Counted from the stretch's first letter, positions 19,431 to 28,438 are shown. The stretch is 64,000 nt of DNA from Acidobacteriota bacterium (GCA_013289685.1 JABCZL010000011.1:62001-126000), one strand, 5' to 3'. Program-made: numbers and translations. Notes: generated by a model from the sequence alone, not told the origin.

Positions 19431-19455
19431 ACGGCCGCCGAACGCGAGAAGACTT

Positions 19456-20571
19456 TCACGTTCGTTTGACGATAAACACGGTTTTGTCGTCGATCAGGGC
19501 CTCATCGCCATTCTGACGGAGAATGTCATCCTGCTTCGTCGCGTAATCCAGCAACGCGTTGCAGATTTCTTTGGCGGGTTGCAGGTAATGTTCGCGCATG
19601 ACCGCCTCAACTTGCTCGCGCCCTTGCTGGTCGCTGCCGTCGTAAACTCCATCGGTATAGAGGACAAGAATATCTCCCGGACTCATGAGCGTGATCTCAG
19701 GTAGATCGGCAGTATTGAATTCTGTTTGCCGTACATTCAGGGAATAGTATTTCTTAAGATCGGGGTGGTGTGCCGGTAGTTGTAACCCAAGCGCAAGGAA
19801 TTGCACCATGTGGTCATCGTCTATCTTCATGAACTTGCGATATTCCGCCGAGAATACCAGCGGCGGAGGGTGCCCAAAATTTGCAAAACGAAAATGGCCA
19901 AGAGGATCTACTTCGCCATACAGCATCGTCGCGATTTCGCGCGCACCTTCTTTCTCAGTGATCCCCAATGCGTTCCTGGCTGTCACCGACTGCGCCAGCC
20001 GCAGGTTGATATTTTCCAGCAGCATCGGCGTTGTCTTCCCGTACCGATCCAGTTCAGTGAGCATCAACGCGTGGAATGTGTCATGAACCGTGGAGGCAAT
20101 CTTCGCCGAGATGAGTCCGTGCCCCTGCGCGTCCACCACCAGAACCCCGGCCGTCGAATAAAGGTCCCGCAAATCTTCTGCGACACGTATCTGCTCAGAA
20201 CTCCGCGCGAATCGGTAATCCGCTTCCATCTTCAGCGTGTAGCCCTGGGTCCCCCTCATCCATTGCACATGATCGTCGACCGAATTGCGGACAGCGGCTC
20301 CTGCAGGCAGCGGGTCGAGAAACTCCTTCGATAGGCGCTGCGCTTGCTGAATGCGTGCGTCGAGGTCATAGCGCTGCTGAAAATTGATGTATTCAAACAG
20401 GTCACCGCCGACCGTGCCAGCAGGAATCGAGTTTCCGAACATCTCGATGCCCGGAATCTGCGGAATCGCACCCTCCACCGGCATCAACCGCTCGCGCAAG
20501 TATTCATCGATACTCGGAACTGTGCTGATATTTGTCATGGCTAGACTTCTAAGCCGACTTGGCGAGTCCAT
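19456..20571 (-). CDS. SpoIIE/PPM-type serine phosphatase
   Basis: A cytosolic protein of about 371 residues. PPM landmarks are present: GGDLFEYI, VDAQGHGLISAKI, FGHPPPLVF, LYTDGVYDG and a terminal DDKTVFIVK, covering the metal-binding aspartates. Between the first two motifs lies an insertion of roughly 85 residues, absent from ordinary RsbU/SpoIIE domains; it is charged and probably helical. No receiver, PAS or membrane domain precedes the catalytic part. The start at 20571 has AAGGA seven bases upstream and overlaps the previous stop by about 23 bases; ATG 20538, beginning MTNIST, is an alternative. It is last in an apparent operon after the PhnD-like gene. Such phosphatases usually act on anti-sigma antagonists, but no partner is encoded here. 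Confidence 0.8.
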   Translation of the reverse strand: MDSPSRLRSLAMTNISTVPSIDEYLRERLMPVEGAIPQIPGIEMFGNSIPAGTVGGDLFEYINFQQRYDLDARIQQAQRLSKEFLDPLPAGAAVRNSVDDHVQWMRGTQGYTLKMEADYRFARSSEQIRVAEDLRDLYSTAGVLVVDAQGHGLISAKIASTVHDTFHALMLTELDRYGKTTPMLLENINLRLAQSVTARNALGITEKEGAREIATMLYGEVDPLGHFRFANFGHPPPLVFSAEYRKFMKIDDDHMVQFLALGLQLPAHHPDLKKYYSLNVRQTEFNTADLPEITLMSPGDILVLYTDGVYDGSDQQGREQVEAVMREHYLQPAKEICNALLDYATKQDDILRQNGDEALIDDKTVFIVKRT

Positions 20572-21400
20572 GGAAAAATCCTTGTTGTGCAGCGGCCTGC
20601 CGCAACGCACCGTAGCCATCCACATGAGGCGGCAGCCAGCGCTTGAGTCCTTCGGCGTCGAGGATAGGGCGATGAACCGGGTTGTCGTAGCTCATGGCGG
20701 AGAGCGCGTCGACGAACCGGCGCTCCCGCTCGGGGTCGAGATCGGGCCGCGCCGTGAACATGCAATGGTTGTAGCCCGGAGAGGACCATATCTCCCGAAG
20801 GCTTCCTTCGGGCACCAGGCGCTCACTGCGAACTGTGTTCCAGAAGGGGCTGCCGATTGCGCCGGCGTCGGCCCGCCCGTCGAGGACGGCGCGCACCACT
20901 TCCACTTCGCTGGTGCCGGTATCACCATGCTTGCCTAAATCGCTGTTGAAGCGCAGCGTGCGGTAATCCTTGCTTTCGCGCATGCCCTGCTGCTCCAGGA
21001 AGTGAACGGGAAGAATGGCGGCGTGTCCGCTGTCGCGGCTGCCCAGCGCGAGCGTCCGATTTTTCAAATCCGCTAGCGTAGAAATGGGACCTCCGCTAAC
21101 CGCGACGATCTTGGTCATCCAGCCGAGATCGGTGTCGCGCATGGCGACCGCCCGGCAGGCATGGCCGCTCCACTCATCGGCTTGCAGGTAGGCGAGGTTT
21201 GTATTCCAGGCAATGTCGATACGCGGCACGGCCTCGCCGGGTTGGGCCAGTAAGGCCGCGACCTGCGCCTCGTAGCTCTGAAATAAAACGATCTCAACGG
21301 GCAGATGCGCTTCCTCATGAAAATAGCGGCGCATCCCCTCCCAAATCGCAATCACTTTCGGATTGTAGGCAACCGCTCCCAGCCAGATTGCTTTGCTCAT
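20549..21400 (-). CDS. PhnD/SsuA-like substrate-binding protein without signal peptide
   Basis: The 283-residue protein has the two-lobe type II binding-protein pattern of the phosphonate/sulfonate-binding family: an N-terminal IWLGAVAYNP strand, RIDIAWNTNLAYL, the hinge-type LADLKNRTLALGSRDSGH, and VVRAVLDGRADAGAIG. No signal peptide or lipobox is visible. The start is well placed behind GAGAGG, so the cytoplasmic form is probably real and it may not serve an ABC importer. None is encoded nearby. It lies between an acyl-CoA-dehydrogenase-like gene and a PPM phosphatase gene. It may bind a small sulfur or phosphorus compound as a sensor or enzyme subunit; that is inference. Confidence 0.75.
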   Translation of the reverse strand: MSKAIWLGAVAYNPKVIAIWEGMRRYFHEEAHLPVEIVLFQSYEAQVAALLAQPGEAVPRIDIAWNTNLAYLQADEWSGHACRAVAMRDTDLGWMTKIVAVSGGPISTLADLKNRTLALGSRDSGHAAILPVHFLEQQGMRESKDYRTLRFNSDLGKHGDTGTSEVEVVRAVLDGRADAGAIGSPFWNTVRSERLVPEGSLREIWSSPGYNHCMFTARPDLDPERERRFVDALSAMSYDNPVHRPILDAEGLKRWLPPHVDGYGALRQAAAQQGFFHGLAKSA

Positions 21401-21440
21401 AACCTCTCCACAATTCTATTGTCATCGGTGGTTAATCAAT

Positions 21441-21490
21441 TGTCATCCCGAGCGAGCGCGTTCTTTGCGCGAGTCGAGGGACCTTGCGTT
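21441..21490. repeat. Intergenic repeat copy 1 (TTGTCATCCCGAG family)
   Basis: This copy has the head TGTCATCCCGAGCG and tail GAGTCGAGGGACCTTG in the same order as the copies at 42461 and 46146. The central arm differs (GCGCG, TTCTTT, GCGC). A second short head, ATTGTCATC, occurs just upstream near 21418. It lies between the PhnD-like and acyl-CoA-dehydrogenase-like genes. Confidence 0.7.
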
Positions 21491-22642
21491 TCAGAAGAGC
21501 GGAATTCCCAACAGCGACTTCCCGATGAACTCGCGCAGCACGTCTCCCGTTGGCGCCATGACTGCTCCCGCGTGCGCATCACGGAATAGGCGTTCGACGT
21601 TTAGATGCTTTGAGAACGCCGCACCTCCGCAAGCGCGCATGGCTGCTGAGGTAACGCTGATCGCGACGTCGCCTGCGGCGGCTTTAGTCTCCAGCACGCG
21701 CAGCATGGTCGTCTCGCGCGGCTTCTCGAGATGGTCGATCAAGTCGTCAATGCGCGCCGACAGCCCGTCGGTATCAATCTGCATCGTAGCGAGTTGTGCG
21801 CGCAGGGTAGGCAGGCTCTCTCCCAAGCTCTGGCCGAGATGCTCGAGTTTCGCGCCTTTGAGATGCGAAACCGTCCCGGCGACGGCCGCTCGACACAATC
21901 CCAAAGCCACCGCCGCCGTTCCTAAATTAAAGAGCGGGAGCACTACGTTCAGCATGGCCGGAAACCCGGCGCCATCATCCGTGAGTTGAAGATCGCGCGG
22001 AACCTCGCAGTCGTCAAGCGTGATTGGCGCGGAAGCGTTAGCCCGGAGTCCCAAACCGTCCCAGGGCCCCGCCACTGCAAGGCCGCGCGTCTGCGCCGGA
22101 ACAAGATAGAGGGTCGAATCGGTCGGTCCCTTTCCCTCGGGGGCGAGCGAAGAAACGACATAGCTTTGGGCATGACCCGCACTGGTGACCCACGATTTCT
22201 TGGCGCTGATTCGTACGCCGTCACCATCCCGATGTGCACGGGAAACAGGCGCCCAGAAGTGACTGCGGGAGCCAGCTTCACTGAAAGCCAGAGTGGATAA
22301 ATGGCGGCCCGCTCCAATCTCTCGCAGAGTGGGTGCCACTGCCTGAGCGGAGCCTGGACGCGCCGCCGCGATCGTCGCGGTGCCCATGATGTGCATGAGA
22401 TAAACCATCGCGACCGAAGCGTCTGCCTCGGCGAGCGTGGCGATCACAGCCGCAAACGTGCGCGGACCTAGCCCTGAACCGCCAACATCCACGGGTAGCA
22501 TCAGCCCAAGCAGTCCGGACTCACCCAGCGACACGACCGCCTCAGGGGAGAATCGTCCCGCCTTATCGTTTTGCCCTGCGGATGGCGCCAGCACTCGACC
22601 AGAGATCTCGCGAGCCTTCAAAACAGCCGAGTCATGAGTCAT
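21491..22642 (-). CDS. Acyl-CoA-dehydrogenase-fold flavoprotein lacking the usual catalytic Glu
   Basis: The ATG at 22642 follows AGGTGG, giving 383 residues; a longer in-frame start adds a non-conserved tail. The N-terminal helical domain, the middle beta domain (LSTLAFSEAGS, KKSWVTSAGHA) and the C-terminal helices (RACGGAAFSKHLNVERLFRDA) follow the FAD-binding acyl-CoA dehydrogenase plan. Near the end, where medium-chain enzymes have Y-E-G-T with the catalytic base, this protein reads VMAPTGD. The base is therefore missing, as in ACAD-fold flavin monooxygenases and some uncharacterised subfamilies. The neighbour is a PhnD/SsuA-like binding protein, so oxidation of an organosulfur or related compound is possible, but this is inference. 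Probably first gene of a three-gene operon, with a repeat element in the first gap. Confidence 0.82.
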   Translation of the reverse strand: MTHDSAVLKAREISGRVLAPSAGQNDKAGRFSPEAVVSLGESGLLGLMLPVDVGGSGLGPRTFAAVIATLAEADASVAMVYLMHIMGTATIAAARPGSAQAVAPTLREIGAGRHLSTLAFSEAGSRSHFWAPVSRAHRDGDGVRISAKKSWVTSAGHAQSYVVSSLAPEGKGPTDSTLYLVPAQTRGLAVAGPWDGLGLRANASAPITLDDCEVPRDLQLTDDGAGFPAMLNVVLPLFNLGTAAVALGLCRAAVAGTVSHLKGAKLEHLGQSLGESLPTLRAQLATMQIDTDGLSARIDDLIDHLEKPRETTMLRVLETKAAAGDVAISVTSAAMRACGGAAFSKHLNVERLFRDAHAGAVMAPTGDVLREFIGKSLLGIPLF

Positions 22643-23114
22643 GATCCACCTAATCATCCACAAATTTACGGCATCGAGCCAGCATTGTCGCCGAGGATGC
22701 GCTGAGTGGTCAAACCCCCTCCCGCGGTTCGCCGGGCCCAAACATGCAACAACGATTTCATGCGCCTAAGAACAGTCATGTGTATGTGATCGGCGGCGTT
22801 ATGCCGAGCTCTAACAAATCCGACATTGTCACCAAATTGTTGTAAGGCGCGCGGGATCATTCGCGAACGTTCCATTCCAGACTAATAACTCAAAGTAAAT
22901 GTCTCGTTTCATACAGCAATTTGTAGATCGCTGGTTTCGAGAATTGATTTTCTGGAAGCGCTTCTTTCTTTGACTATCACAAGTGCTTGAATGCGTTTCT
23001 TAAACAAAAGCATGTTTGCTGTTTTTTGTGTTGGTGAACGAGTTGCAGGGTTCAGCTGGAGCTGCTGAGGCCCGGAGACTCTCTTCAACTCAACTATCTG
23101 CTTTGGAGGAATGC
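22643..23114. other. Divergent intergenic region, 472 bp
   Basis: This lies between the acyl-CoA-dehydrogenase-like gene (-) and a receptor gene (+). A TTGACT at 22970-22975 has no matching -10 box at 16-18 bases. GGAGGA at 23105-23110 is the ribosome site for the receptor. No small gene is supported. Confidence 0.5.
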
Positions 23115-26100
23115 ATGAAACGGAATATGCCGAGTGTTAGGCCGCTAGTTTATCTTGCGTTGTTTAGCTTGTTAGCGGTCAGCCTCTTCACGACGATGCC
23201 CGCGTTCGCCGACGAGCTATACGCCAGCATTCGAGGCACTGTGACCGATCAATCGGGGGCCTTGGTGGCCGATGCCAGGATTACGGTGACCAATGTGGCT
23301 ACGGGTTTGTCCAAAACGGTCACCAGCAAAGGCGGTGAATTCACTCTCTTGCAGCTTCCGGTAGGAGACTATTCCGTCCGAATCGAGAAGTCGGGCTTCA
23401 GAACGTATACCACGTCCGGAATTCATCTGGATGTCAACCAGGTCTACGCCCTGAACGCGAAAATTGATCTCGGCACCGTGGCTGAAACGATTACTGTAGA
23501 AGCCAACCAAGTCCAGGTTGAAACCACAACACCGCAGCGCGGCGATGTGGTCGATTCGAACCAGATTCTGAATCTGCCGCTGATTGGCCGCACCTGGGTG
23601 AACCTGCAACAGCTCGAATCGGGCGTGGTGGCGGCATCGGACGCGCGGGGCGAATTTGCCACCAACGGCAGTCAGACCACGCAGAACAGCTTTCTGATCA
23701 ACGGCACCGACACCAACGACCTTCCACTCAATACTCGCACGGTGGTTCCCAGCGAGGATGCCATTGAAGAGTTCCGCATGGTGACGAACACGATCAATCC
23801 TGAGTACGGACGAAATTCGGGAGCAATCATGAACGCCGTCATCAAGTCGGGCACCAACGGCTTTCATGGAGATGTGTTCGAGTTCTACCGCGATACGTTC
23901 CTGAACGCGAGTGACTGGTTTACTCATTCGCCCGCCGTTTTTCATCAGAATACGTTTGGAGCAACGATTGGCGGACCAGTCTGGAAGAACCACTCGTTTT
24001 TCTTCTTCTCCTACCAGGGAGTGCGGAACCGCGAACCCGAGCCTCAAGGTGCTAACAATTCGAGTCCTGTCTATACAGCGGCGCAACGCAATGGAACTGC
24101 CGGGGCGTTTAGCGGAATCGGGAATAACGTTTCGCCATTCCCACTGGTCGGAGACGACGGCACCACCTATCCCGCCGGCACGAAGTATTCGACTATCTTC
24201 AGTACCGGGGCCGTCCCCACGGCGGACTTCGATCCAATCGCTTCGAAATTGGTCAGTCAGTACGTGCCCCAGCCAAATTCCGGGAGCAACGTGTTTACAT
24301 TCACGCCAATCCAAGTGACAACAGATGATCAGTACATGTTCCGCATCGACCAGAATGTCGGGAAGCGAGATTTGCTGTGGGGTTCGTGGTTGCAGGAATC
24401 GTTCCCGTTTACCAGCACCATTCCGTTTCCTGGCACGGGCGCCAGTCTTCCGGGTTTTGGGGCGGTCAATCAACAGCACTTCAAACTGCTGACCGTCTCC
24501 TGGAGCCACACGCTGAATGACCACATGATCAACGAGTTGCGTGGCGGCTACAACCGCTTTAATTATGCCGCTGTGGATCCGGCCCAGGTGACGCAACCTT
24601 CCAGTTTGGGGTTCAACATCACACCGCAAGATCCAGCCGGCGCCGGGGTGCCAGCAATGTTCGTGACGGGTCTTTTCAATCTGGGATTTTCACAATTCGG
24701 CCCGCAACCCAGAAAAGACCAAACCTACGAAGTGGTGGATAACTTCTCGTTTACCCACGGCAATCACACCATGAAAGCTGGCTGGGACATGCGGCGATTC
24801 CAGGTGGACAACCCGTTCTTCGCGCAGAACAGCGGCTTCTACCTGTACAACGGCGGTGGAACCTACAGCACCGGTAATCCTGGAGCGGACTTCCTGCTCG
24901 GAATCCCCGATCTCTACTCGCAGCAGAGCGGCGGCAACGGCATTGACCGAGCCCAGGAATACTACAGCTATTTCCAGGACCAATGGAAAATGCGGCAGAA
25001 TTTGACATTCACCTACGGATTGGGTTGGCAGATTGACACCGCCATGCAAGATCTCGCCTACGGCGGGCATGGAATGGCGGCGTTCTATCCCGGGCAGCAA
25101 TCCACTGTTTTCCCGAACGCTCCGCTCGGAGTCGTTTTCTCGGGAGACAAGGGCGTTCATCCTACCGGTACCAACCACCCATTCCGTAACTTCGGACCGC
25201 GTATTGGATTTGCCTACAGTCCGAACTGGGGCAGGCTCACGGGAGGCTCCGACAGGACCAGCATTCGCGGTGGTTTTGGCATTTATTACAACCGCACCGA
25301 AGAAGAGCTGAACCTCCAGTTCCAGGGAGTTCCGCCGAATTCGATTGCGACGAACGGAGCGGGAACGACTGGAGGAAGTCCGGGCTTTGCCAATCCATTC
25401 GATGATATTGCGGGGAGATCTGGGTTCAACGTACCCAACCCGTTCCCTTTTACCGGCGCTCCTTCGAACGTCCAGTTCCTGCCGACGAACGGATATCTTC
25501 CTATCTGGAGTGCGTGCTGTAGTACGATCGATCCGAGGAATGTTTCGCCCACTTCCTACAACTACAACCTGACCATCGAGCGGCAAGTGTCGGCCAGCAC
25601 GATTGCTTCGGTGGGGTATGTAGGTTCGTTTGCACGTCATCTGGAAATCGGTCACCCGCTGAATCTCATCAATCCTGCGGCTTGCGTAGCTGCCGGACCA
25701 ACCAACTGCGGTCCCGGGAACCAACTGACTACCGCTCCATTTTCTACCCAGGACTACCTGTATCCGGGAAACGTGTATGGAACGATCGATCAGATTTCAA
25801 CCATTGGGAACTCACATTACGACTCACTGCAGGCGGGCCTGAAGAAGAAGCTGTCCCGCGGACTGCAATTCACCGCAAACTACACCTGGTCGCACTCGTT
25901 CGACAACGGCTCGGGATTCGAAAACACGTCGTTCGGTGGAGGCGGATTCGGCGGGCTTTCCGCAACTCGCGCCTACAATCCTTATCTGCCGGCCAGCAAC
26001 TTCGGCCCGTCGATCTTCGACGCCCGGAACCGGCTGGTGATCGGTTATGTTTATGAACTGCCACACCCGCAGACCAGCAACGGCCTGCTGAGCCGGGCCA

Positions 26101-26633
26101 CCAAGGGTTGGGCCATTTCTGGGATTACGACATTTCAGAGTGGATTTCCGATGGACGTGATCGATTCTTCAGCTTGGTCCTTACACGATTATCCCGGCAA
26201 CTCTGATTTCGCTCCGATCGACGTTCCGAACCTTGTCGGGCCGATTCAGTACCTGAACCCACGCAAGACGAACGCCAGCACCGGAGTCGCTCAGTGGTTT
26301 TCAGCCACTCCATTCGTGGGCTACTGCCCCACGAACGGCAATGCCCCGGGTTGCGTTCCTGCCGGAAGCTTTGGCAACGCTCCGCGAAACGTGCTGAAAG
26401 GGCCTGGAATCAACAATTGGGATTTTCAATTGTTTAAAGACACCAACTTCACCGAAGCGATGAGGCTGCAGTTGAGGATTGAATTCTACAACGTCTTCAA
26501 TCACGAAAACTTCTGGGCAGGCGGCATTGTCAACAACGTCCAAGCCCCGAACTTCGGGCAAGCCATCGCCGATAACCCCTCCACCGGTCAGGGCCCGCGT
26601 CTGATCCAGATCGCCGCGAAGTTCTATTTCTGA
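23115..26633 (+). CDS. Oar-like TonB-dependent receptor
   Basis: The product has about 1172 residues from ATG 23115, four bases after GGAGGA; an in-frame reading from 23016 adds 33 residues with no signal function. A Sec signal peptide (to about residue 34, ending TMPAFA) leads into one carboxypeptidase-regulatory-like domain (SIRGTVTDQSG, then YSVRIEKSGF), then a plug with NLPLIGRTW, SFLINGTDTND and EYGRNSGAIMNAVIKSGTN. The barrel ends in aromatic KFYF, as expected for an outer-membrane C-terminal strand. It is complete and monocistronic, with a strong terminator 24 bases downstream. The role is outer-membrane uptake or binding of a large ligand; the substrate is unknown and no partner gene adjoins it. 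Confidence 0.9.
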   Translation: MKRNMPSVRPLVYLALFSLLAVSLFTTMPAFADELYASIRGTVTDQSGALVADARITVTNVATGLSKTVTSKGGEFTLLQLPVGDYSVRIEKSGFRTYTTSGIHLDVNQVYALNAKIDLGTVAETITVEANQVQVETTTPQRGDVVDSNQILNLPLIGRTWVNLQQLESGVVAASDARGEFATNGSQTTQNSFLINGTDTNDLPLNTRTVVPSEDAIEEFRMVTNTINPEYGRNSGAIMNAVIKSGTNGFHGDVFEFYRDTFLNASDWFTHSPAVFHQNTFGATIGGPVWKNHSFFFFSYQGVRNREPEPQGANNSSPVYTAAQRNGTAGAFSGIGNNVSPFPLVGDDGTTYPAGTKYSTIFSTGAVPTADFDPIASKLVSQYVPQPNSGSNVFTFTPIQVTTDDQYMFRIDQNVGKRDLLWGSWLQESFPFTSTIPFPGTGASLPGFGAVNQQHFKLLTVSWSHTLNDHMINELRGGYNRFNYAAVDPAQVTQPSSLGFNITPQDPAGAGVPAMFVTGLFNLGFSQFGPQPRKDQTYEVVDNFSFTHGNHTMKAGWDMRRFQVDNPFFAQNSGFYLYNGGGTYSTGNPGADFLLGIPDLYSQQSGGNGIDRAQEYYSYFQDQWKMRQNLTFTYGLGWQIDTAMQDLAYGGHGMAAFYPGQQSTVFPNAPLGVVFSGDKGVHPTGTNHPFRNFGPRIGFAYSPNWGRLTGGSDRTSIRGGFGIYYNRTEEELNLQFQGVPPNSIATNGAGTTGGSPGFANPFDDIAGRSGFNVPNPFPFTGAPSNVQFLPTNGYLPIWSACCSTIDPRNVSPTSYNYNLTIERQVSASTIASVGYVGSFARHLEIGHPLNLINPAACVAAGPTNCGPGNQLTTAPFSTQDYLYPGNVYGTIDQISTIGNSHYDSLQAGLKKKLSRGLQFTANYTWSHSFDNGSGFENTSFGGGGFGGLSATRAYNPYLPASNFGPSIFDARNRLVIGYVYELPHPQTSNGLLSRATKGWAISGITTFQSGFPMDVIDSSAWSLHDYPGNSDFAPIDVPNLVGPIQYLNPRKTNASTGVAQWFSATPFVGYCPTNGNAPGCVPAGSFGNAPRNVLKGPGINNWDFQLFKDTNFTEAMRLQLRIEFYNVFNHENFWAGGIVNNVQAPNFGQAIADNPSTGQGPRLIQIAAKFYF

Positions 26634-26656
26634 TTCGCAAATCGGACCAGGTTTTA

Positions 26657-26684
26657 GGGGGCTCGCAAAAGAGCCCCCTTTTTT
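26657..26684 (+). terminator. Intrinsic terminator after the receptor gene
   Basis: GGGGGCTC and GAGCCCCC pair over 8 bp around GCAAAA and are followed by six T residues. Confidence 0.92.
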
Positions 26685-26933
26685 AGTCTCCGGGAAAACA
26701 CACCCGAGCGCACATGGCCTTTGGCCCGCGATGAAAATCCGGTTGCCCCTCTCGCGCGTTGTTTGCACGAGAAAGCCTGCCCTGAGCGAAGCGGAAGGGT
26801 GGGGATTTTCGACAGAGTGGGACCGATGCGGTCAACGGCGCGCAGTCAAGTGCCCGAATCCATTGACTTTCAGAGCGAAGCGGGATAGGGTTTGCGCCTG
26901 GGGAGTGCCGTCCCGACGGCCGGAGAGTGGGCC
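26685..26933. other. Intergenic region upstream of the ECF sigma gene
   Basis: No gene is seen. The stretch CCTGCCCTGAGCGAAGCGGA at 26776-26795 resembles the short CCTGAGCGAAG-type repeats common in soil bacterial genomes, but only one copy is in this window. GGAGAG at 26922 is the likely ribosome site for the sigma factor. Confidence 0.35.
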
Positions 26934-27533
26934 TTGCACTCTGCTTCGCCCAACCAAATTACGGAACTGCTCGCCCGCTGGGGCGCAGGTGATGTCGCGG
27001 CCAGGGACGCTCTTGTCCCGGTCGTCTATAACGAACTGCGCCGCGTGGCCAGGCGTTGTCTGGCAAGCCAACAAAATCCAACTCTCCAAAGCACCGCCCT
27101 GGTGCATGAGGCCTATCTTCGGCTGGTGGGGCAAGATTCGTTGCGGGTGGAGAACCGCGCTCACTTCTTCGGAATCGCCGCCCGTCTCATGCGCGAAATC
27201 CTGGTCGACCATGCCCGCTCGCGTGGGGCTGCCAAGCGCGGAGCCAACTGCCTGACGCTCACGCTCGACGAGGCCGTCGCCTTGCCGCGGAAACGCGAAG
27301 TGGACCTCATCGCACTCGACGATGCCCTGAACGTTCTGGCCGGCTTGGATGCAAGACAGTCCCAAATCGTTGACTTGCGCTTCTTCGGCGGCCTGTCCAT
27401 CGGGGACACTTCGCAGGTGCTCGGGATCTCGCCCGCAACCGTCAAACGCGAATGGACCACAGCGAGGCTGTGGCTACAGCGGGAACTGAACCGGAGCGAA
27501 TCCGGGCCGCTTACGGCTCGCCGCCATCAGTAA
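26934..27533 (+). CDS. ECF-type RNA polymerase sigma factor (TIGR02999-like)
   Basis: About 199 residues from TTG 26934, which follows GGAGAG by six bases; a TTG at 26892 is the alternative. Region 2 has VYNELRRVARRCLA and STALVHEAYLRLVG, then RAHFFGIAARLMREILVDHAR. Region 4 has RQSQIVDLRFFGGLSIGDTSQVLGISPATVKREW, a clear helix-turn-helix. These are the hallmarks of the ECF group that in acidobacteria and planctomycetes usually precedes a Ser/Thr kinase with TPR repeats and has no separate anti-sigma gene. Here the expected kinase is missing and only a possible fragment follows. The factor may be an orphan or controlled from elsewhere. Confidence 0.9.
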   Translation: MHSASPNQITELLARWGAGDVAARDALVPVVYNELRRVARRCLASQQNPTLQSTALVHEAYLRLVGQDSLRVENRAHFFGIAARLMREILVDHARSRGAAKRGANCLTLTLDEAVALPRKREVDLIALDDALNVLAGLDARQSQIVDLRFFGGLSIGDTSQVLGISPATVKREWTTARLWLQRELNRSESGPLTARRHQ

Positions 27534-27925
27534 CAGCGTGGGAGAAATGCTGACCCGGTCAGGGGACTTGAGGGGCGCGAGTGAAATGCTGAACAAGGCT
27601 TTGGAAATGGCAAAACCGGAAGCAACTTCCAGCCATCTGAACGAGCAGTTGTGGAGCAACGGTTCGCTCGGTACAAATCGGCGCTCACCTCCGGGCCAGC
27701 TGCTGCTCAGCGTTAGATCGGTGCTGCGTGGCCCACGCGGCCGCAAGCCCGCTTGTTCCGCGAAATCATCGGCCTCGGCGAGACTGGCAAAACGGCGGAC
27801 CGTCGCGCTGCATCATCAACCGCCGCCAGCGCATCGAATAAAGAACGTAGAGCCAATACCATCGTCTAATTGTTTCACTTCCACCCTTCTGGTGTGATCG
27901 CACAGGCGGTGAGGAGACACTTGAA
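27534..27925 (+). pseudogene. Decayed TPR-like fragment after the sigma gene; otherwise empty
   Basis: Directly after the sigma stop, a frame beginning near 27538 reads GEMLTRSGDLRGASEMLNKA, a good TPR helix pair of the type found at the end of sigma-linked kinases. After about 40 residues it loses protein character; a different frame reads ARYKSALTSGPAAAQR and stops near 27709. The rest to 27925 shows no coding signal. I read this as the tail of a deleted kinase-TPR gene with a frameshift. The similarity is short, so the call is tentative. Confidence 0.35.
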
Positions 27926-28438
27926 ATGAACGCAAATCCGAAAGCGCAAACAGCAACCCTTGAAAAGCCTCGCCGAGCCAGCAGCGAACAGCGCCTACAA
28001 GAACTTGGCATCAAGCTGCCGGCACCACCCGAGCCGTTCGGTACGTATGTGGAGGCGGTGCAGACGGGTAATTTGCTCTTTCTGAGCGGGATGCTTCCCA
28101 CGGAAGGCCATGGGCCGAAATTCATTGGACGCATCGGCGCAGAACTCGATATAGAAGCGGCGCGCAAAGCAGCTCGCCTCGCGGCGCTCAACGTCCTCGC
28201 TGTGGCCCGGCAGCATTTGGGATCGCTCGACAAAGTGACACGCGTCGTCCGGCTCGGCGTGTCGGTGGCCACCTCGGGGGATGTCCGCGATCAGCCGAAA
28301 GTCGCTGACGCCGCTTCGGAGTTGTTGCAAGACGTCTTCGGAAAAGACAAGAGTCCTTGCCGGCTCGTGTATGGCGTCGCTAGTCTTCCGCTCGGCACGC
28401 CGGTCGAACTGGAAGTCATTTTCGAGGTGGCCACGTAG
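27926..28438 (+). CDS. RidA/YjgF-family protein
   Basis: The 170-residue protein is longer than typical RidA (about 130) by an N-terminal extension of some 35 residues with basic and polar character. The core has PPEPFGTYVEAVQTGNLLF, LSGMLPTEG, ARLAALNVLAVARQHLGSLD and a final CRLVYGVASLPLGTPVELE. The Arg in that last motif matches the imine-binding arginine of RidA. The family hydrolyses reactive enamine/imine intermediates in the cytosol; this longer subgroup is less well studied. A ribosome site GAGGAG lies upstream. The alpha/beta-hydrolase gene begins 20 bp downstream, so the two are likely cotranscribed. Confidence 0.85.
   Translation: MNANPKAQTATLEKPRRASSEQRLQELGIKLPAPPEPFGTYVEAVQTGNLLFLSGMLPTEGHGPKFIGRIGAELDIEAARKAARLAALNVLAVARQHLGSLDKVTRVVRLGVSVATSGDVRDQPKVADAASELLQDVFGKDKSPCRLVYGVASLPLGTPVELEVIFEVAT

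Noticed and set aside
22970-22998. TTGACT as a -35 box for the second receptor
   Set aside because: No acceptable -10 hexamer lies 16-18 bases downstream.
23217-24629. Long open frame antisense to the second receptor (about 470 codons)
   Set aside because: It arises from the codon bias of the opposite-strand gene and has no recognisable domain.
24690-25724. Another antisense open frame inside the same receptor
   Set aside because: Same reason; the sense protein is continuous and complete.
27538-27897. A 119-codon frame after the sigma gene as an intact protein
   Set aside because: Only its first 40 codons look protein-like; the remainder is low-complexity basic sequence.
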